The notes: a model not told the origin generated them from the sequence alone. A stretch of DNA of 51,404 bases from an uncultured Collinsella sp. (GCA_900542325.1 UQMY01000018.1:1-51404); one strand, 5' to 3'; counted from the first letter of the stretch, positions 34,190 through 42,497 are shown. Program-made: numbers and translations.

Positions 34190-35566
34190 ATGCACATGGA
34201 CCAGCGTTCCGTACGCGATATTCTTGCCGGTAAAACCTACTTTATCCGCACCTTTGGCTGCCAGATGAATCAGCACGACTCCGAGCGTGTGAGCGGTCTG
34301 CTTGATTCGTATGGCTGCCTCATGGCGCTCGATCCCGCGCATGCCGATATCGTTGTCTTCATGACGTGCTGCGTGCGCGAGGCCGCCGATACGCGCCTGT
34401 ACGGTCAGTGCAATTCCTGCAAAAGCCTGCCGCCTTCGCCTTCGGGCAAGCGCGTGGTTGCCGTTGGCGGTTGCATCGCGCAGCGCGATGGCGAGGGCCT
34501 GCTCACCAACGTCGATAACGTCAATGTCATCTTTGGCACGCATTCCATTGCACATGTGGCCGAGCTCATTGCCGAGGCGTTCCTTGATGGTAAGCGTCAT
34601 ATCCGCACCAATGAGCATGAGGATACGGACGCCATGAGCATGCCGTGGCATCGCGAGACCCAGTATCACGCCTGGGTGCCCATCATGACAGGCTGCAATA
34701 ATTTCTGCACCTATTGCATCGTGCCGTACGTACGCGGTCGCGAAAAGAGCCGCCCCTTCGAGGAGATTGTCGACGAGGTGACCGGTCTGGTGCGCCAGGG
34801 CGTGCGTGAGATTACGCTGCTGGGCCAAAACGTTAACTCATATGGTCGCGATCTGTTTGGCAAGCCGCGTTTTGCCGATTTGCTGCGTGCCGTGGGCGAT
34901 ACGGGCGTGGAGCGCATCTTCTTTACGTCTTCGCATCCTAAGGACCTGCTGCCCGAGACCATCGACGCCATGGCCGAGACACCTGCCGTAATGCCGCAAC
35001 TGCACCTGGCCGTCCAGTCAGGTTCGACGCGGATCCTCAAAGAGATGAATCGCCGTTATACGCGCGAGGACTATCTGGGCCTGGTCGATCGCATTCGCAA
35101 CCGCATGCCCGATATCGCGCTCTCGACCGACATTATCGTTGGCTTCCCGGGCGAGACTGAAGAAGACTTTGAGCAGACGCTCTCACTTGCCGAGACGGTC
35201 CGCTATGCTCAGGCCTATACCTTCATCTATTCCAAGCGCGCCGGTACCCCGGCCGCCGAGATTGACGATCCTACGCCGCATGAGGTTATTCTCGAGCGTT
35301 TCAATCGCCTGGTTAAGGTTATCGAGACCACGGCACACGAGTATAACCAGGGTGAGCTTCATACTGTGGTTCCCGCGCTCATTGAGGGAACGAGTAAAAA
35401 GAACGATGCGGTCCTGCTGGGCAAGAGTCCCAAGAATCAGACCGTGCATGCGCCTATCCCCGAGGGTTACAGCATCGATCAGCTTGTTGGCAAGATCGTT
35501 GATGTTGACGTTGACGTTGCCAAGACCTGGTATTTATCCGGTTCCGTTGTGGGCGAGCCGCGCTAA
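34190..35566 (+). CDS. miaB: tRNA-2-methylthio-N6-dimethylallyladenosine synthase MiaB
   Basis: A 458-residue radical SAM methylthiotransferase acting on i6A37 of tRNA. The N-terminal cluster starts with FGCQMNQHDSE (Cys24), and the SAM cluster is GCNNFCTYC (Cys169, 173, 176) followed by IVPYVRGRE. The TRAM domain is C-terminal. ATG 34190 (or 34196) is preceded by TTAGGA; a longer start would add unsupported residues. The stop codon overlaps the miaA start, so the two steps of ms2i6A formation are co-translated. Confidence 0.95.
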   Translation: MHMDQRSVRDILAGKTYFIRTFGCQMNQHDSERVSGLLDSYGCLMALDPAHADIVVFMTCCVREAADTRLYGQCNSCKSLPPSPSGKRVVAVGGCIAQRDGEGLLTNVDNVNVIFGTHSIAHVAELIAEAFLDGKRHIRTNEHEDTDAMSMPWHRETQYHAWVPIMTGCNNFCTYCIVPYVRGREKSRPFEEIVDEVTGLVRQGVREITLLGQNVNSYGRDLFGKPRFADLLRAVGDTGVERIFFTSSHPKDLLPETIDAMAETPAVMPQLHLAVQSGSTRILKEMNRRYTREDYLGLVDRIRNRMPDIALSTDIIVGFPGETEEDFEQTLSLAETVRYAQAYTFIYSKRAGTPAAEIDDPTPHEVILERFNRLVKVIETTAHEYNQGELHTVVPALIEGTSKKNDAVLLGKSPKNQTVHAPIPEGYSIDQLVGKIVDVDVDVAKTWYLSGSVVGEPR

Positions 35567-36504
35567 TGGTTTCTTCCGGGGCAGGTCTTTCCTCCGTTGC
35601 GATCGTCGGTCCGACGGCGGTTGGTAAGAGTGATGTTGCCGACCGTTTGGCAGCTCGTCTTTCGTCCGAAGTGCTGTCGTGCGATGCGATGCAAATCTAT
35701 CGCGGCATGGACATCGGTACCGCAAAGATGGCGCCCGATGAGTGCACGGCGCCGCTGCGTCTCGTCGACATTGTAGAGCCGGGTGTGGCATATTCTGCTG
35801 CGCTTTATCAGGCTGACGCTCGCGCGCATGTTGAACGTCTCCTTGGTTCGGGTTGCCTGCCGGTTTTTTGCGGAGGTACGGGGCTATATCTCAAGGCAGC
35901 CCTCGATGAGATGGACTTTCCCTCGGGTGAACTTGAGGACGATCGCCGTGCGGGCTATCAGGAGCTTGCCGAGCGTATTGGCGAGGAAGAACTGCATGCC
36001 CTGCTTGCCGAGCGCGATCCAGAATCGGCTGCTGTTATTCATCCCCATAACGTGCGCCGTGTGATTCGTGCGCTCGAGATGCATGATGATGGTATCTCCT
36101 ATGCACAGCAAAAAAGTCAGTTTAGTGTTCCGCGCGAGCATTATCATGCCCTATGGTTTGGTCTGACGCGTAATCGCGAGGTGCTCTACGAGCGCATTAA
36201 TCTGCGCGTCGATCTGATGTTTGAGCAGGGTCTTGTCGATGAGGTCCGCGGTCTTATGGCCCAGGGTCTGGGAGATGCCCTGACGTCGATGCAGGCAATT
36301 GGCTATAAAGAGATCATTGATGCTTTCAATGGCGTGATGAGCATGGATGAGGCCCGCGAACTCATTAAGATGCGTTCGCGTCGTTATGCCAAGCGTCAGC
36401 TTTCGTGGTTTAAGCGCGATGACCGTATCGTGTGGTTTGATATGGATGAATGTACGATCGATGAGGTCGTTGAGGATATCCTGCATCGTATTGAGGCTGC
36501 CTAA
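35566..36504 (+). CDS. miaA: tRNA dimethylallyltransferase MiaA
   Basis: A 312-residue enzyme that prenylates A37 of tRNA, giving the substrate of MiaB. The P-loop is GPTAVGKS, followed by SCDAMQIYRGMDIGTAK, the substrate-binding stretch, and later GGTGLYLKA and MQAIGYKEI. TAATG overlaps link it to miaB upstream and hflX downstream. Confidence 0.96.
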   Translation: MVSSGAGLSSVAIVGPTAVGKSDVADRLAARLSSEVLSCDAMQIYRGMDIGTAKMAPDECTAPLRLVDIVEPGVAYSAALYQADARAHVERLLGSGCLPVFCGGTGLYLKAALDEMDFPSGELEDDRRAGYQELAERIGEEELHALLAERDPESAAVIHPHNVRRVIRALEMHDDGISYAQQKSQFSVPREHYHALWFGLTRNREVLYERINLRVDLMFEQGLVDEVRGLMAQGLGDALTSMQAIGYKEIIDAFNGVMSMDEARELIKMRSRRYAKRQLSWFKRDDRIVWFDMDECTIDEVVEDILHRIEAA

Positions 36505-37793
36505 TGGCCCGTTTCCCCCTTGTTCCCACGGCACCCGAGCCCGAGCGTGCCATTTTAGTTGGTGTTGAGTGGCGCGACAATGCATGGCCGCTCGATCGCT
36601 CGCTTGATGAGCTGGAGCGTCTTGCCCACACAGCTGGTGCCCAGTGCGTGGCACGCTTGTCGCAGCGTTTGGTAAAGCCGTATCCTAAATCGTTTATCGG
36701 TTCCGGTAAGGTTGAAGAGCTGTGCGGCCTGGTGCATCGCATGGATGCCGATGTCGTTATTTTTGACGACGACCTGACCCCCTCGCAGCAATCCTATTTG
36801 GAGAAAGCCGTGGGCGAGCCGGTAAAGATTATCGATCGTACAGCACTGATCCTAGATATCTTTGGCCTGCATGCTCAGACGCGTGAGGGACGCCTGCAGG
36901 TACAGCTGGCACAGCTTCAATATTTGTTGCCTCGCCTGCGTGGCATGTGGAGCCATCTCGCCAAGGAGCAGACGCGCGGCGGCATCGGCTCACGTTTTGG
37001 TCAGGGCGAAAGTCAGCTCGAGGTCGACCGTCGCCTCATTCGTAATAAGATCGCTGCGCTTCGTCGTGAGCTCAAGCAGGTTGAACAGCGTCGCGATGTT
37101 CAATCCAAGAACCGCATTGAGTCACCGGCGTTTCGCGTCGCGTTAGCCGGTTATACCAATGCCGGTAAATCGACGTTGCTCAATCGTCTGACCGGCTCTA
37201 CGGTACTTTCGCAGGACAAGCTGTTTGCTACGCTCGACCCGACGACGCGTTCGTATCGCCTGCCCGGCGGTCGCGGCATGACGATTACCGATACCGTCGG
37301 CTTTATTCAAAAGCTGCCCCATGGTCTGGTCGATGCCTTTAAATCGACGCTGTCCGAGGTTTTGGGTGCCGATCTAATTCTCAAAGTCGTAGATGCGTCT
37401 GACGAGGACTATGAGCGGCAGCTGGAGGCTGTCGACCGCGTGCTTGATGAGATCGGCGCCGGAGAGCGTTTAACGCTGACCGTATTCAATAAAATCGATC
37501 TTCTCGATAGCGTTGATCGATTGAGTTTCCGTCGTCGCTATCCGGAAGCCGTTCTGTTCTCGGCCCAAACGGGCGAGGGGCTCGACGATCTCGTTGATCG
37601 CATTGCTCGCGAGGCAGCTGCCACCGATGTGTTGCTTTCCGCTGATATTCCGTATCGCGAGGGCGCTCTCATCACGCTGGTGCATGAGCAGGGAACCCTT
37701 CTGCATGAGGAATATCTCGAGGACGGTGTTCGCATTGTGGCGAAGTTGCCGGCTCGTATTGCACCGCGGCTCGAGCGTTATCGCACCGAGTAG
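36504..37793 (+). CDS. hflX: Ribosome-associated GTPase HflX
   Basis: A 429-residue GTPase that dissociates stalled ribosomes under stress. The N-terminal HflX domain includes the SHLAKEQTRGGIGSRFGQGE-like region, followed by a G domain with G1 GYTNAGKSTLLN, G3 DTVGFIQKLPH, and G4 NKID. It is fused by a TAATG overlap to miaA, as in many bacteria where miaA and hflX are neighbours. Its last bases overlap the convergent DUF1624 gene by 16 bases. Confidence 0.96.
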   Translation: MARFPLVPTAPEPERAILVGVEWRDNAWPLDRSLDELERLAHTAGAQCVARLSQRLVKPYPKSFIGSGKVEELCGLVHRMDADVVIFDDDLTPSQQSYLEKAVGEPVKIIDRTALILDIFGLHAQTREGRLQVQLAQLQYLLPRLRGMWSHLAKEQTRGGIGSRFGQGESQLEVDRRLIRNKIAALRRELKQVEQRRDVQSKNRIESPAFRVALAGYTNAGKSTLLNRLTGSTVLSQDKLFATLDPTTRSYRLPGGRGMTITDTVGFIQKLPHGLVDAFKSTLSEVLGADLILKVVDASDEDYERQLEAVDRVLDEIGAGERLTLTVFNKIDLLDSVDRLSFRRRYPEAVLFSAQTGEGLDDLVDRIAREAAATDVLLSADIPYREGALITLVHEQGTLLHEEYLEDGVRIVAKLPARIAPRLERYRTE

Positions 37794-38482
37794 ACGAGCT
37801 CCAAAATGCCCAGAATGATGGGCTGATGCAGCAGATAAAAGGGGAGTGCGTGACGTCCAAGGCCGGCGAGCACCGGCAGGGGGTTGGCGTAGGCCCAGCT
37901 GGGGACGGTCTTATCGATTCCCTGCGCTATGTGTGCGGCGAAGTATCCTGCAAGATACATAAAGATAAACGGGATGATGGGGTAGTAATCACCTGAGACA
38001 AACCCAGGGCTTGGAAATCCCAGCCACGCCAGGTAGGGGACAGGGTAGATCGTTTTGGGGATGCTCCAGGTGAGGGCGAACAACACAAGGCATAGGGGCA
38101 TGCCCCATCTCGCCGTTATCTTCTTAAGGACGGGATCGGTCAACGCCACGATGCCGGTGCATGCGGCCATGCAGTAGATGATGCCAAAATTAACCGAATC
38201 GTCGAATGAGACAAGTGTTGTTGCCAACCAGACAACGAGTGCTGCTAAGGCGTATTTGGCGGCACGTTTGATATTGTTGCGCGAAAGAGTGCACATCCAA
38301 CCCGCGATAAACAAAAATACCCAGCTGATGCTGGCGCGCCAGACGTCTTGAAAGACAGTCTGGGTAAACCAAGGCATATCCCAGCCGTACAGGTAGGCGA
38401 GATCATAGCAAGCGTGAAAACCTGCCATAGAAATCATCGTAAACCCGCGGACGGTATCAAAGACGGTTATGCGTTTTTGCAT
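37778..38482 (-). CDS. DUF1624 membrane protein (acyltransferase-like)
   Basis: A 234-residue integral membrane protein with about seven hydrophobic segments. The N-terminal DTVRGFTMISMAGFHACYDL matches DUF1624 / heparan-alpha-glucosaminide acetyltransferase-like proteins, and LPFYLLHQPIILGILE near the C-terminus is typical of this membrane acyltransferase group. The start codon overlaps the lexA stop by one base, so it is translationally coupled to lexA and should respond to DNA damage. Function in that setting is unknown. Converges with and overlaps hflX at the 3' end. Confidence 0.8.
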   Translation of the reverse strand: MQKRITVFDTVRGFTMISMAGFHACYDLAYLYGWDMPWFTQTVFQDVWRASISWVFLFIAGWMCTLSRNNIKRAAKYALAALVVWLATTLVSFDDSVNFGIIYCMAACTGIVALTDPVLKKITARWGMPLCLVLFALTWSIPKTIYPVPYLAWLGFPSPGFVSGDYYPIIPFIFMYLAGYFAAHIAQGIDKTVPSWAYANPLPVLAGLGRHALPFYLLHQPIILGILELVYSVR

Positions 38483-39126
38483 TACGAGAACCGGCGCATC
38501 AAGCCGACGACTTTGCCCAGGATAACGGGATTCGTTGCATAGATAGGTTCCATGGTGTCGTTCTCGGGCTGCAAGCGCACACGCCCCTGCTCCTTGTAGA
38601 ACGTCTTGACGGTCGCCGAACCATCAATCATGGCCACGACAATTTCGCCGTTCATGGCACTCTTTTGTTCACGGACGATGATGTAATCGCCATTGAAGAT
38701 GCCGACATTGATCATTGAGCTCCCATGCACCTCAAGGATAAAGGAACCCTGATCAGTGGCGATTTCGGTCGGGATAGTAAACGTGTCTTCGATATTCTGC
38801 TCGGCCAGAATGGGAATCCCAGCCGCGACGCGACCAACGAGCGGTAGCGAGACCGTTCCGCGAGGTGCGGTGGGCTCGTCAGATTTGGAAATTGAGACAG
38901 AGGAACCATCCTCGTTAAAGAGTTCCAGGGCGCGCGGCTTGGTGGCATCGCGCTTGAGTAGCCCGCGCGCCTCCAGGGCAGAGAGATGGGCGTGCACGGT
39001 GCTGGGGGAGGAAAGGCCCACGGCAGAAGCCATCTCGCGCACGCTGGGCGGATAACCCTTCTCCTGCTGATATTCCTTGATGAAGTCGTAAATTTGCTGC
39101 TGACGCTTGGTAATTTTGCGAGCCAT
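38482..39126 (-). CDS. lexA: SOS repressor LexA
   Basis: A 214-residue repressor of the SOS regulon. The N-terminal winged helix (TKRQQQIYDFIKEYQ through PSTVHAHLSALE) is followed by the self-cleavage site Ala102-Gly103 in VGRVAAGIP and the catalytic dyad Ser137 (GSSMI) and Lys174 (SATVKTFY). ATG 39126 has AGAGGAT upstream; earlier in-frame starts run into the operator region. Three LexA-like boxes lie upstream, so it is autoregulated. The DUF1624 gene is coupled to its stop codon. Confidence 0.97.
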   Translation of the reverse strand: MARKITKRQQQIYDFIKEYQQEKGYPPSVREMASAVGLSSPSTVHAHLSALEARGLLKRDATKPRALELFNEDGSSVSISKSDEPTAPRGTVSLPLVGRVAAGIPILAEQNIEDTFTIPTEIATDQGSFILEVHGSSMINVGIFNGDYIIVREQKSAMNGEIVVAMIDGSATVKTFYKEQGRVRLQPENDTMEPIYATNPVILGKVVGLMRRFS

Positions 39127-39149
39127 CAGGGCATCCTCTCTACCCATGT

Positions 39150-39163
39150 CAAACAAATGTTCG
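39150..39163. promoter_or_regulatory. LexA box 1 (lexA-proximal)
   Basis: CAAACAAATGTTCG deviates from CGAAC-N4-GTTCG at one position. It lies 24 bases before the lexA start codon on the lexA leader side. Confidence 0.7.
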
Positions 39164-39171
39164 AATTTTGC

Positions 39172-39199
39172 TTGACAGGAACAACTGTTCGAAGATAAT
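39172..39199 (+). promoter_or_regulatory. LysM gene promoter with embedded LexA box 2
   Basis: -35 TTGACA (39172-39177) and -10 GATAAT (39194-39199) are 16 bases apart. The LexA-like box GGAACAACTGTTCG (39178-39191, one mismatch) begins directly after the -35 element, the same design as at recA. Confidence 0.85.
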
Positions 39200-39205
39200 G
39201 ATAAC

Positions 39206-39219
39206 CGAACATTCGTTCT
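39206..39219. promoter_or_regulatory. LexA box 3
   Basis: CGAACATTCGTTCT matches the LexA consensus except for the last base. On the minus strand it lies just upstream of a TATCAT element that could be the lexA -10, and downstream of the LysM promoter on the plus strand. Confidence 0.7.
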
Positions 39220-39286
39220 CGCGCTAGACATTTTTGTCCGCGCGGCTTGATAAAACTGTTCTCAGCAAAACACGCGAGAGGAGAAC

Positions 39287-39739
39287 ATGATGAACGCAAC
39301 GAATATGGTCCAGGGAAACCTCGCCCTTAAGCTCGAGACGCCTGCAGAACCCACTTTTACGGTTGTTCAGGGTGGCCGCTCCGGCTTTCAGCCTTTGACC
39401 GTAAAGCCTGCGCGCAATCAGCAGGCTGTAGTCGCGCCGGCCCGCGTTGCCCTGAAGGTTCCGACGATTGTCGCCGTCGCCGTTGCGCTTACGCTCTTCT
39501 TTGTCCTCGCTACGTCGGTCTTTAGCGCTCGTCATGCCGCGTATGCCGAGTCCGTTTCCAACGTTACATACGAGACCATTCGCGTTCAGCCTGGCGATTC
39601 TCTTTGGTCGCTTGCCGAGGAATATCCAATCGAAGGCCTTTCCACGCAAGAGACTTCCGACATGATCCGTAACGTCAATCATCTGGAGCATGGTTCGCTC
39701 GCCGCCGGTGCGCATCTTAAGGTTCCTGCTCGTTCGTAA
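39287..39739 (+). CDS. LysM membrane protein, YneA-like candidate SOS division inhibitor
   Basis: A 150-residue protein with a cytoplasmic N-terminus of about 50 residues, one membrane helix (about 55-80; VPTIVAVAVALTLFFVLATS), and a C-terminal extracellular LysM domain (about 97-148; IRVQPGDSLWSLAEEY to GAHLKVPA). This matches the size and plan of YneA, the Bacillus SOS-induced inhibitor of cell division, which is likewise divergent from lexA. Here the N-terminal part is longer. A LexA box sits in its promoter. The function is inferred from architecture, position and control; sequence identity to YneA is not demonstrated. Confidence 0.75.
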   Translation: MMNATNMVQGNLALKLETPAEPTFTVVQGGRSGFQPLTVKPARNQQAVVAPARVALKVPTIVAVAVALTLFFVLATSVFSARHAAYAESVSNVTYETIRVQPGDSLWSLAEEYPIEGLSTQETSDMIRNVNHLEHGSLAAGAHLKVPARS

Positions 39740-39790
39740 TCATTATCGCGCTGCGCATGGTACCCTTGTTATCGTTTAAGAGGAGGTACC

Positions 39791-40234
39791 ATGCGCTGTC
39801 CCAAATGCGGCAAGGCACATACCCGCGTCGTTGATTCCCGTATGCAGGAGTCAAATAACACCATTAAGCGCCGCCGCGAATGTTGCTCGTGTAACTATCG
39901 TTTTACAACGTTCGAGCGATGCGAAGACCCAATCGAGGTCATTAAGTCAGACGGAACCAAGCAGCGGTTCGATCGCAATAAGCTGCTCGTCGGCTTGATG
40001 CGCGCCACCATCAAGCGCGATATCGACACTAAGAAGCTCAATGAGATTATCGATGACATCGAGGTCGAGCTTCGCTCTCGCACGCTGACGGCCGTCACGT
40101 CCCATGAGTTGGGTGACATGGTGCTCAAGCGCTTGGCCAAGATCGACAAGGTTGCGTACATCCGTTTTGCCTCGGTCTACCGTGATTTCAAAGACGTCGA
40201 TGAGTTTCTGCAAGAGCTCGACAAGCTAAGGTGA
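39791..40234 (+). CDS. nrdR: Transcriptional repressor NrdR
   Basis: A 147-residue repressor of ribonucleotide reductase genes. The zinc ribbon (CPKCGKAHTRVVDSR with the second pair CCSCNYRF) is followed by an ATP-cone domain that senses ATP/dATP. AGAGGAGG precedes the ATG. dut follows after four bases, so two dNTP-balance genes are co-transcribed. Confidence 0.97.
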   Translation: MRCPKCGKAHTRVVDSRMQESNNTIKRRRECCSCNYRFTTFERCEDPIEVIKSDGTKQRFDRNKLLVGLMRATIKRDIDTKKLNEIIDDIEVELRSRTLTAVTSHELGDMVLKRLAKIDKVAYIRFASVYRDFKDVDEFLQELDKLR

Positions 40235-40238
40235 TTCC

Positions 40239-40682
40239 ATGCCCAACATTACCGTCAACATAAAGCGTCTCGATCCCACCGTCGAGCTTCCCAAATACGC
40301 CCATCCCACCGATGCCGGCTTGGATTTGCGCTCCAACGAGGACTGCGTCCTGAAGCCCTTCGAACGCCGTCTGGTCTCTACTGGGCTGGCCATCGCCCTG
40401 CCCGACGGCTACGCCGGCTTCGTCCAGCCCCGCAGCGGCTTGGCCATCAAGCAGGGCCTGTCTATAGTCAACACGCCGGGCCTCATCGACGCCCACTACC
40501 GAGGAGAACTCAAGGTTATTCTCATCAACCTGGATCCTTCCATTAACATTCAAATCAATAAAGGCGACCGCATAGCCCAACTCGTCATCCAAGAAGTTCC
40601 CACGGTCAACCTCGTAGAAGTAGAAGAACTAGACAAAACCGACCGAGGCAAAGGAGGCTTCGGCTCCAGCGGCGTCGCCTAG
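40239..40682 (+). CDS. dut: dUTP diphosphatase
   Basis: A 147-residue trimeric dUTPase that hydrolyses dUTP to dUMP and pyrophosphate. Family motifs: HPTDAGLDLRS (motif 1), QPRSGLAIKQG (2), GLIDAHYRGELKV (3), GDRIAQLVI (4) and GFGSSGV (5). The 3' third uses GTA, GAA, CTA, CGA and GGA codons more than the rest of the gene. Co-transcribed with nrdR. Confidence 0.97.
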   Translation: MPNITVNIKRLDPTVELPKYAHPTDAGLDLRSNEDCVLKPFERRLVSTGLAIALPDGYAGFVQPRSGLAIKQGLSIVNTPGLIDAHYRGELKVILINLDPSINIQINKGDRIAQLVIQEVPTVNLVEVEELDKTDRGKGGFGSSGVA

Positions 40683-40697
40683 GGCGCTCGTATCCCT

Positions 40698-40800
40698 CCC
40701 GCCCGCCTCTCACACATATCATTCCATGCTCAAACATTCTCGCGTCGCTTCGCTCGCTGCGAAACTGCGCGTGGAACGATATAGGTAAGCCCCGGGCGGG
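40698..40800. repeat. Palindromic element, diverged copy
   Basis: TGCTCAAACATTCTCGC (40727-40743) and the following GCGAAACTGCGCG form the core of an element flanked by TATCATTCCA / TGGAACGATA and CCGCCCG / CGGGCGG arms. It matches the core of the element at 40961-41064 in opposite orientation, with about nine extra bases inside. Confidence 0.75.
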
Positions 40801-40833
40801 CGGCTACTCGCTTGAGATAATATTTACTTTTCT

Positions 40834-40886
40834 AGTAAGCCGACGCGATAAAGGGACGCCTCCTTTGTCGCGTCGGCTTACTGTAT
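40834..40886 (+). terminator. Long hairpin, probable terminator of nrdR-dut
   Basis: AGTAAGCCGACGCGA and TCGCGTCGGCTTACT pair perfectly over 15 bases, with AAAGG/CCTTT extending the stem after a one-base bulge. Both sides are A+T-rich, so it may stop transcription in both directions. Confidence 0.75.
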
Positions 40887-40909
40887 TTATATTTTCTGGT
40901 TCCTTTTTG

Positions 40910-40935
40910 CAGATTCTACTGGGGGGGGGAATCTG
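40910..40935. repeat. Short hairpin with a G9 tract in its loop
   Basis: CAGATTC and GAATCTG flank a loop containing nine consecutive G residues (40921-40929, the last G pairing). It is non-coding. Such tracts vary in length by slippage. Confidence 0.6.
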
Positions 40936-40960
40936 GTATAGCTGCTAGTACGTAAACGCA

Positions 40961-41064
40961 GCTTACCTGCGGGAGGCCCCTATATATCGTCCCACGCGCA
41001 GTTTCGCAGCGAAGCGAGAATGTTTGAGCATGGGATGATATATAGGGGCCTCCCGCAGGTAAGC
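40961..41064. repeat. 104-bp palindromic element with 34-bp arms
   Basis: Arms at 40961-40994 and 41031-41064 are complementary with one mismatch (GCTTACCTGCGGGAGGCCCC outermost). The 36-base centre, CGCGCAGTTTCGC to GCGAGAATGTTTGAGCA, is the inverse of the core at 40727-40773. It lies just beyond the stop codon of the lipid glycosyltransferase gene and could double as its terminator. Confidence 0.88.
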
Positions 41065-41077
41065 GGACATAAAGACG

Positions 41078-42379
41078 CTAGCGGATATGCGCTGGCTTGC
41101 CGCCCCAGTAGAAGCGGCAGAAGGCTCTTTTGCGCTTTTGGGGTTTGCCTACGAGCTCCATGGTCGCGATGGCTATGTCTTCGGCTGCGTGGGGGCGGCG
41201 TAGTACTTCGCCGTTGATGAGCAGTGCCTTGAGCGACTCAGGATGATCGTGGAGATGACGCAACGTCACGATGAGCTCTCGTGCGGTGGTGACGTGCATG
41301 CTGGCGCCCATGCCGGTGAGCATGGTGGTGTTGGCCTTTTCCTGGCCGTATGATTTGCCCAGCAGGATCATCGGCAGATGTGCGCATAGGCACTCGGTGA
41401 CCGTGAGTCCGCCCGATTTGAGAATTGCCAGGTCGCAGCCGTGCATGAGGGCCGCCATGTCGTCCACGTAGTCCAGAACCGTAACGTTTTCGAGTTTCAT
41501 GGCGTCGAAGAGCGTCTTGAGGCGGTCGGCGTATTCCTCATCCTTGCCCGGCAAAAAGACAAAATGCATGTCCTCAAAGCTGCGTAGGAAGGGGAGGGTC
41601 TGGTCCATCGCCGCGCGAAAGCGGACGTACGGTTGAGGTAAACTGGCGCCGGCCATAACCAGCACGACGGTCTTGTCGGTGGGGAGGTTGAACTTGGCTA
41701 GCTCTTCCTCGCGATCGTAATCCGTGTCGAATCCGGCGCGAATAGGAATGCCGGTAATGCGAATCTTTGCCTCGGGCACCTTGCGCGGACGCAGCGTTTC
41801 GGACATAAATTCGTTGGCAACACAGAATAGATCGGTGTCCTTGTGGGGCCACCAGCCCTCGACTTCGTAGTCGGTCGGTACGCAGATGACTGGATAATCG
41901 ATACCCGTAATTATGCGGGCACCCACGGCAACATTGGCTGCTGTGATGTGCGTTGCGACCACGGCTATGGGCCTGCGGCTACGAATATATTCGTTGAAGG
42001 CGGGGAACATGATTCGCGACCATGCCGTGCCGCCACCCCAGAGAAGATGTCCCGTAAGTGTATATCTCCAGGTCAGGTCGTAAATGGGGCGCGTGGCTCC
42101 CGTAAAAGAAGCCGCGGTCTTATTACCGTCGAATTTAATACGTCCAAAATCAAGGATATCGAGCACTTCAATCTCAACATCCTCGGGGATGCCATTGGTG
42201 CCGCGGATGAGGTCGAAGGCCTGCGCTATCGCATTTGCGGCGGCCTTGTGGCCCGAGCCAACGGAGGCGTGCACGATGGTCACGAGAGGTTTTTGCTGAG
42301 CCAGGAGCGTGGTTTGCTCCGATTGAGGAGTGCTGTGCGTGAGCAGGGGAGCGTCGTCACTCGTCTGCGCCTGGTCCAT
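41078..42379 (-). CDS. MGDG synthase/UgtP-type lipid glycosyltransferase
   Basis: A 433-residue GT28-family enzyme. The N-terminal MGDG_synth domain carries VTIVHASVGSGHKAAANAI, and the C-terminal nucleotide-sugar-binding domain has ILKSGGLTVTECLCAHLPMI. Such enzymes transfer a sugar to diacylglycerol to make membrane glycolipids or lipoteichoic acid anchors. Motif SVGSGHKAAA is typical. ATG 42379 is preferred because GGGGAG lies upstream. Divergent from trxB. Sugar donor is not determinable. Confidence 0.85.
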   Translation of the reverse strand: MDQAQTSDDAPLLTHSTPQSEQTTLLAQQKPLVTIVHASVGSGHKAAANAIAQAFDLIRGTNGIPEDVEIEVLDILDFGRIKFDGNKTAASFTGATRPIYDLTWRYTLTGHLLWGGGTAWSRIMFPAFNEYIRSRRPIAVVATHITAANVAVGARIITGIDYPVICVPTDYEVEGWWPHKDTDLFCVANEFMSETLRPRKVPEAKIRITGIPIRAGFDTDYDREEELAKFNLPTDKTVVLVMAGASLPQPYVRFRAAMDQTLPFLRSFEDMHFVFLPGKDEEYADRLKTLFDAMKLENVTVLDYVDDMAALMHGCDLAILKSGGLTVTECLCAHLPMILLGKSYGQEKANTTMLTGMGASMHVTTARELIVTLRHLHDHPESLKALLINGEVLRRPHAAEDIAIATMELVGKPQKRKRAFCRFYWGGKPAHIR

Positions 42380-42497
42380 CGATAACTCCCCTTCAGCTTT
42401 GTAATACGGTTTTATCATTGTAGTGCATGAGTGTCACGTTCACGTAAATTTGGGTACGAGCGCAAAGAACGACAACGTTTCGACGAAAGGACGCTTC

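Noticed and set aside
42423..42497. N-terminal extension of thioredoxin reductase
   Set aside because: The added 25 residues are not family-like, and the ribosome site GAAAGGA sits before the ATG at 42498.
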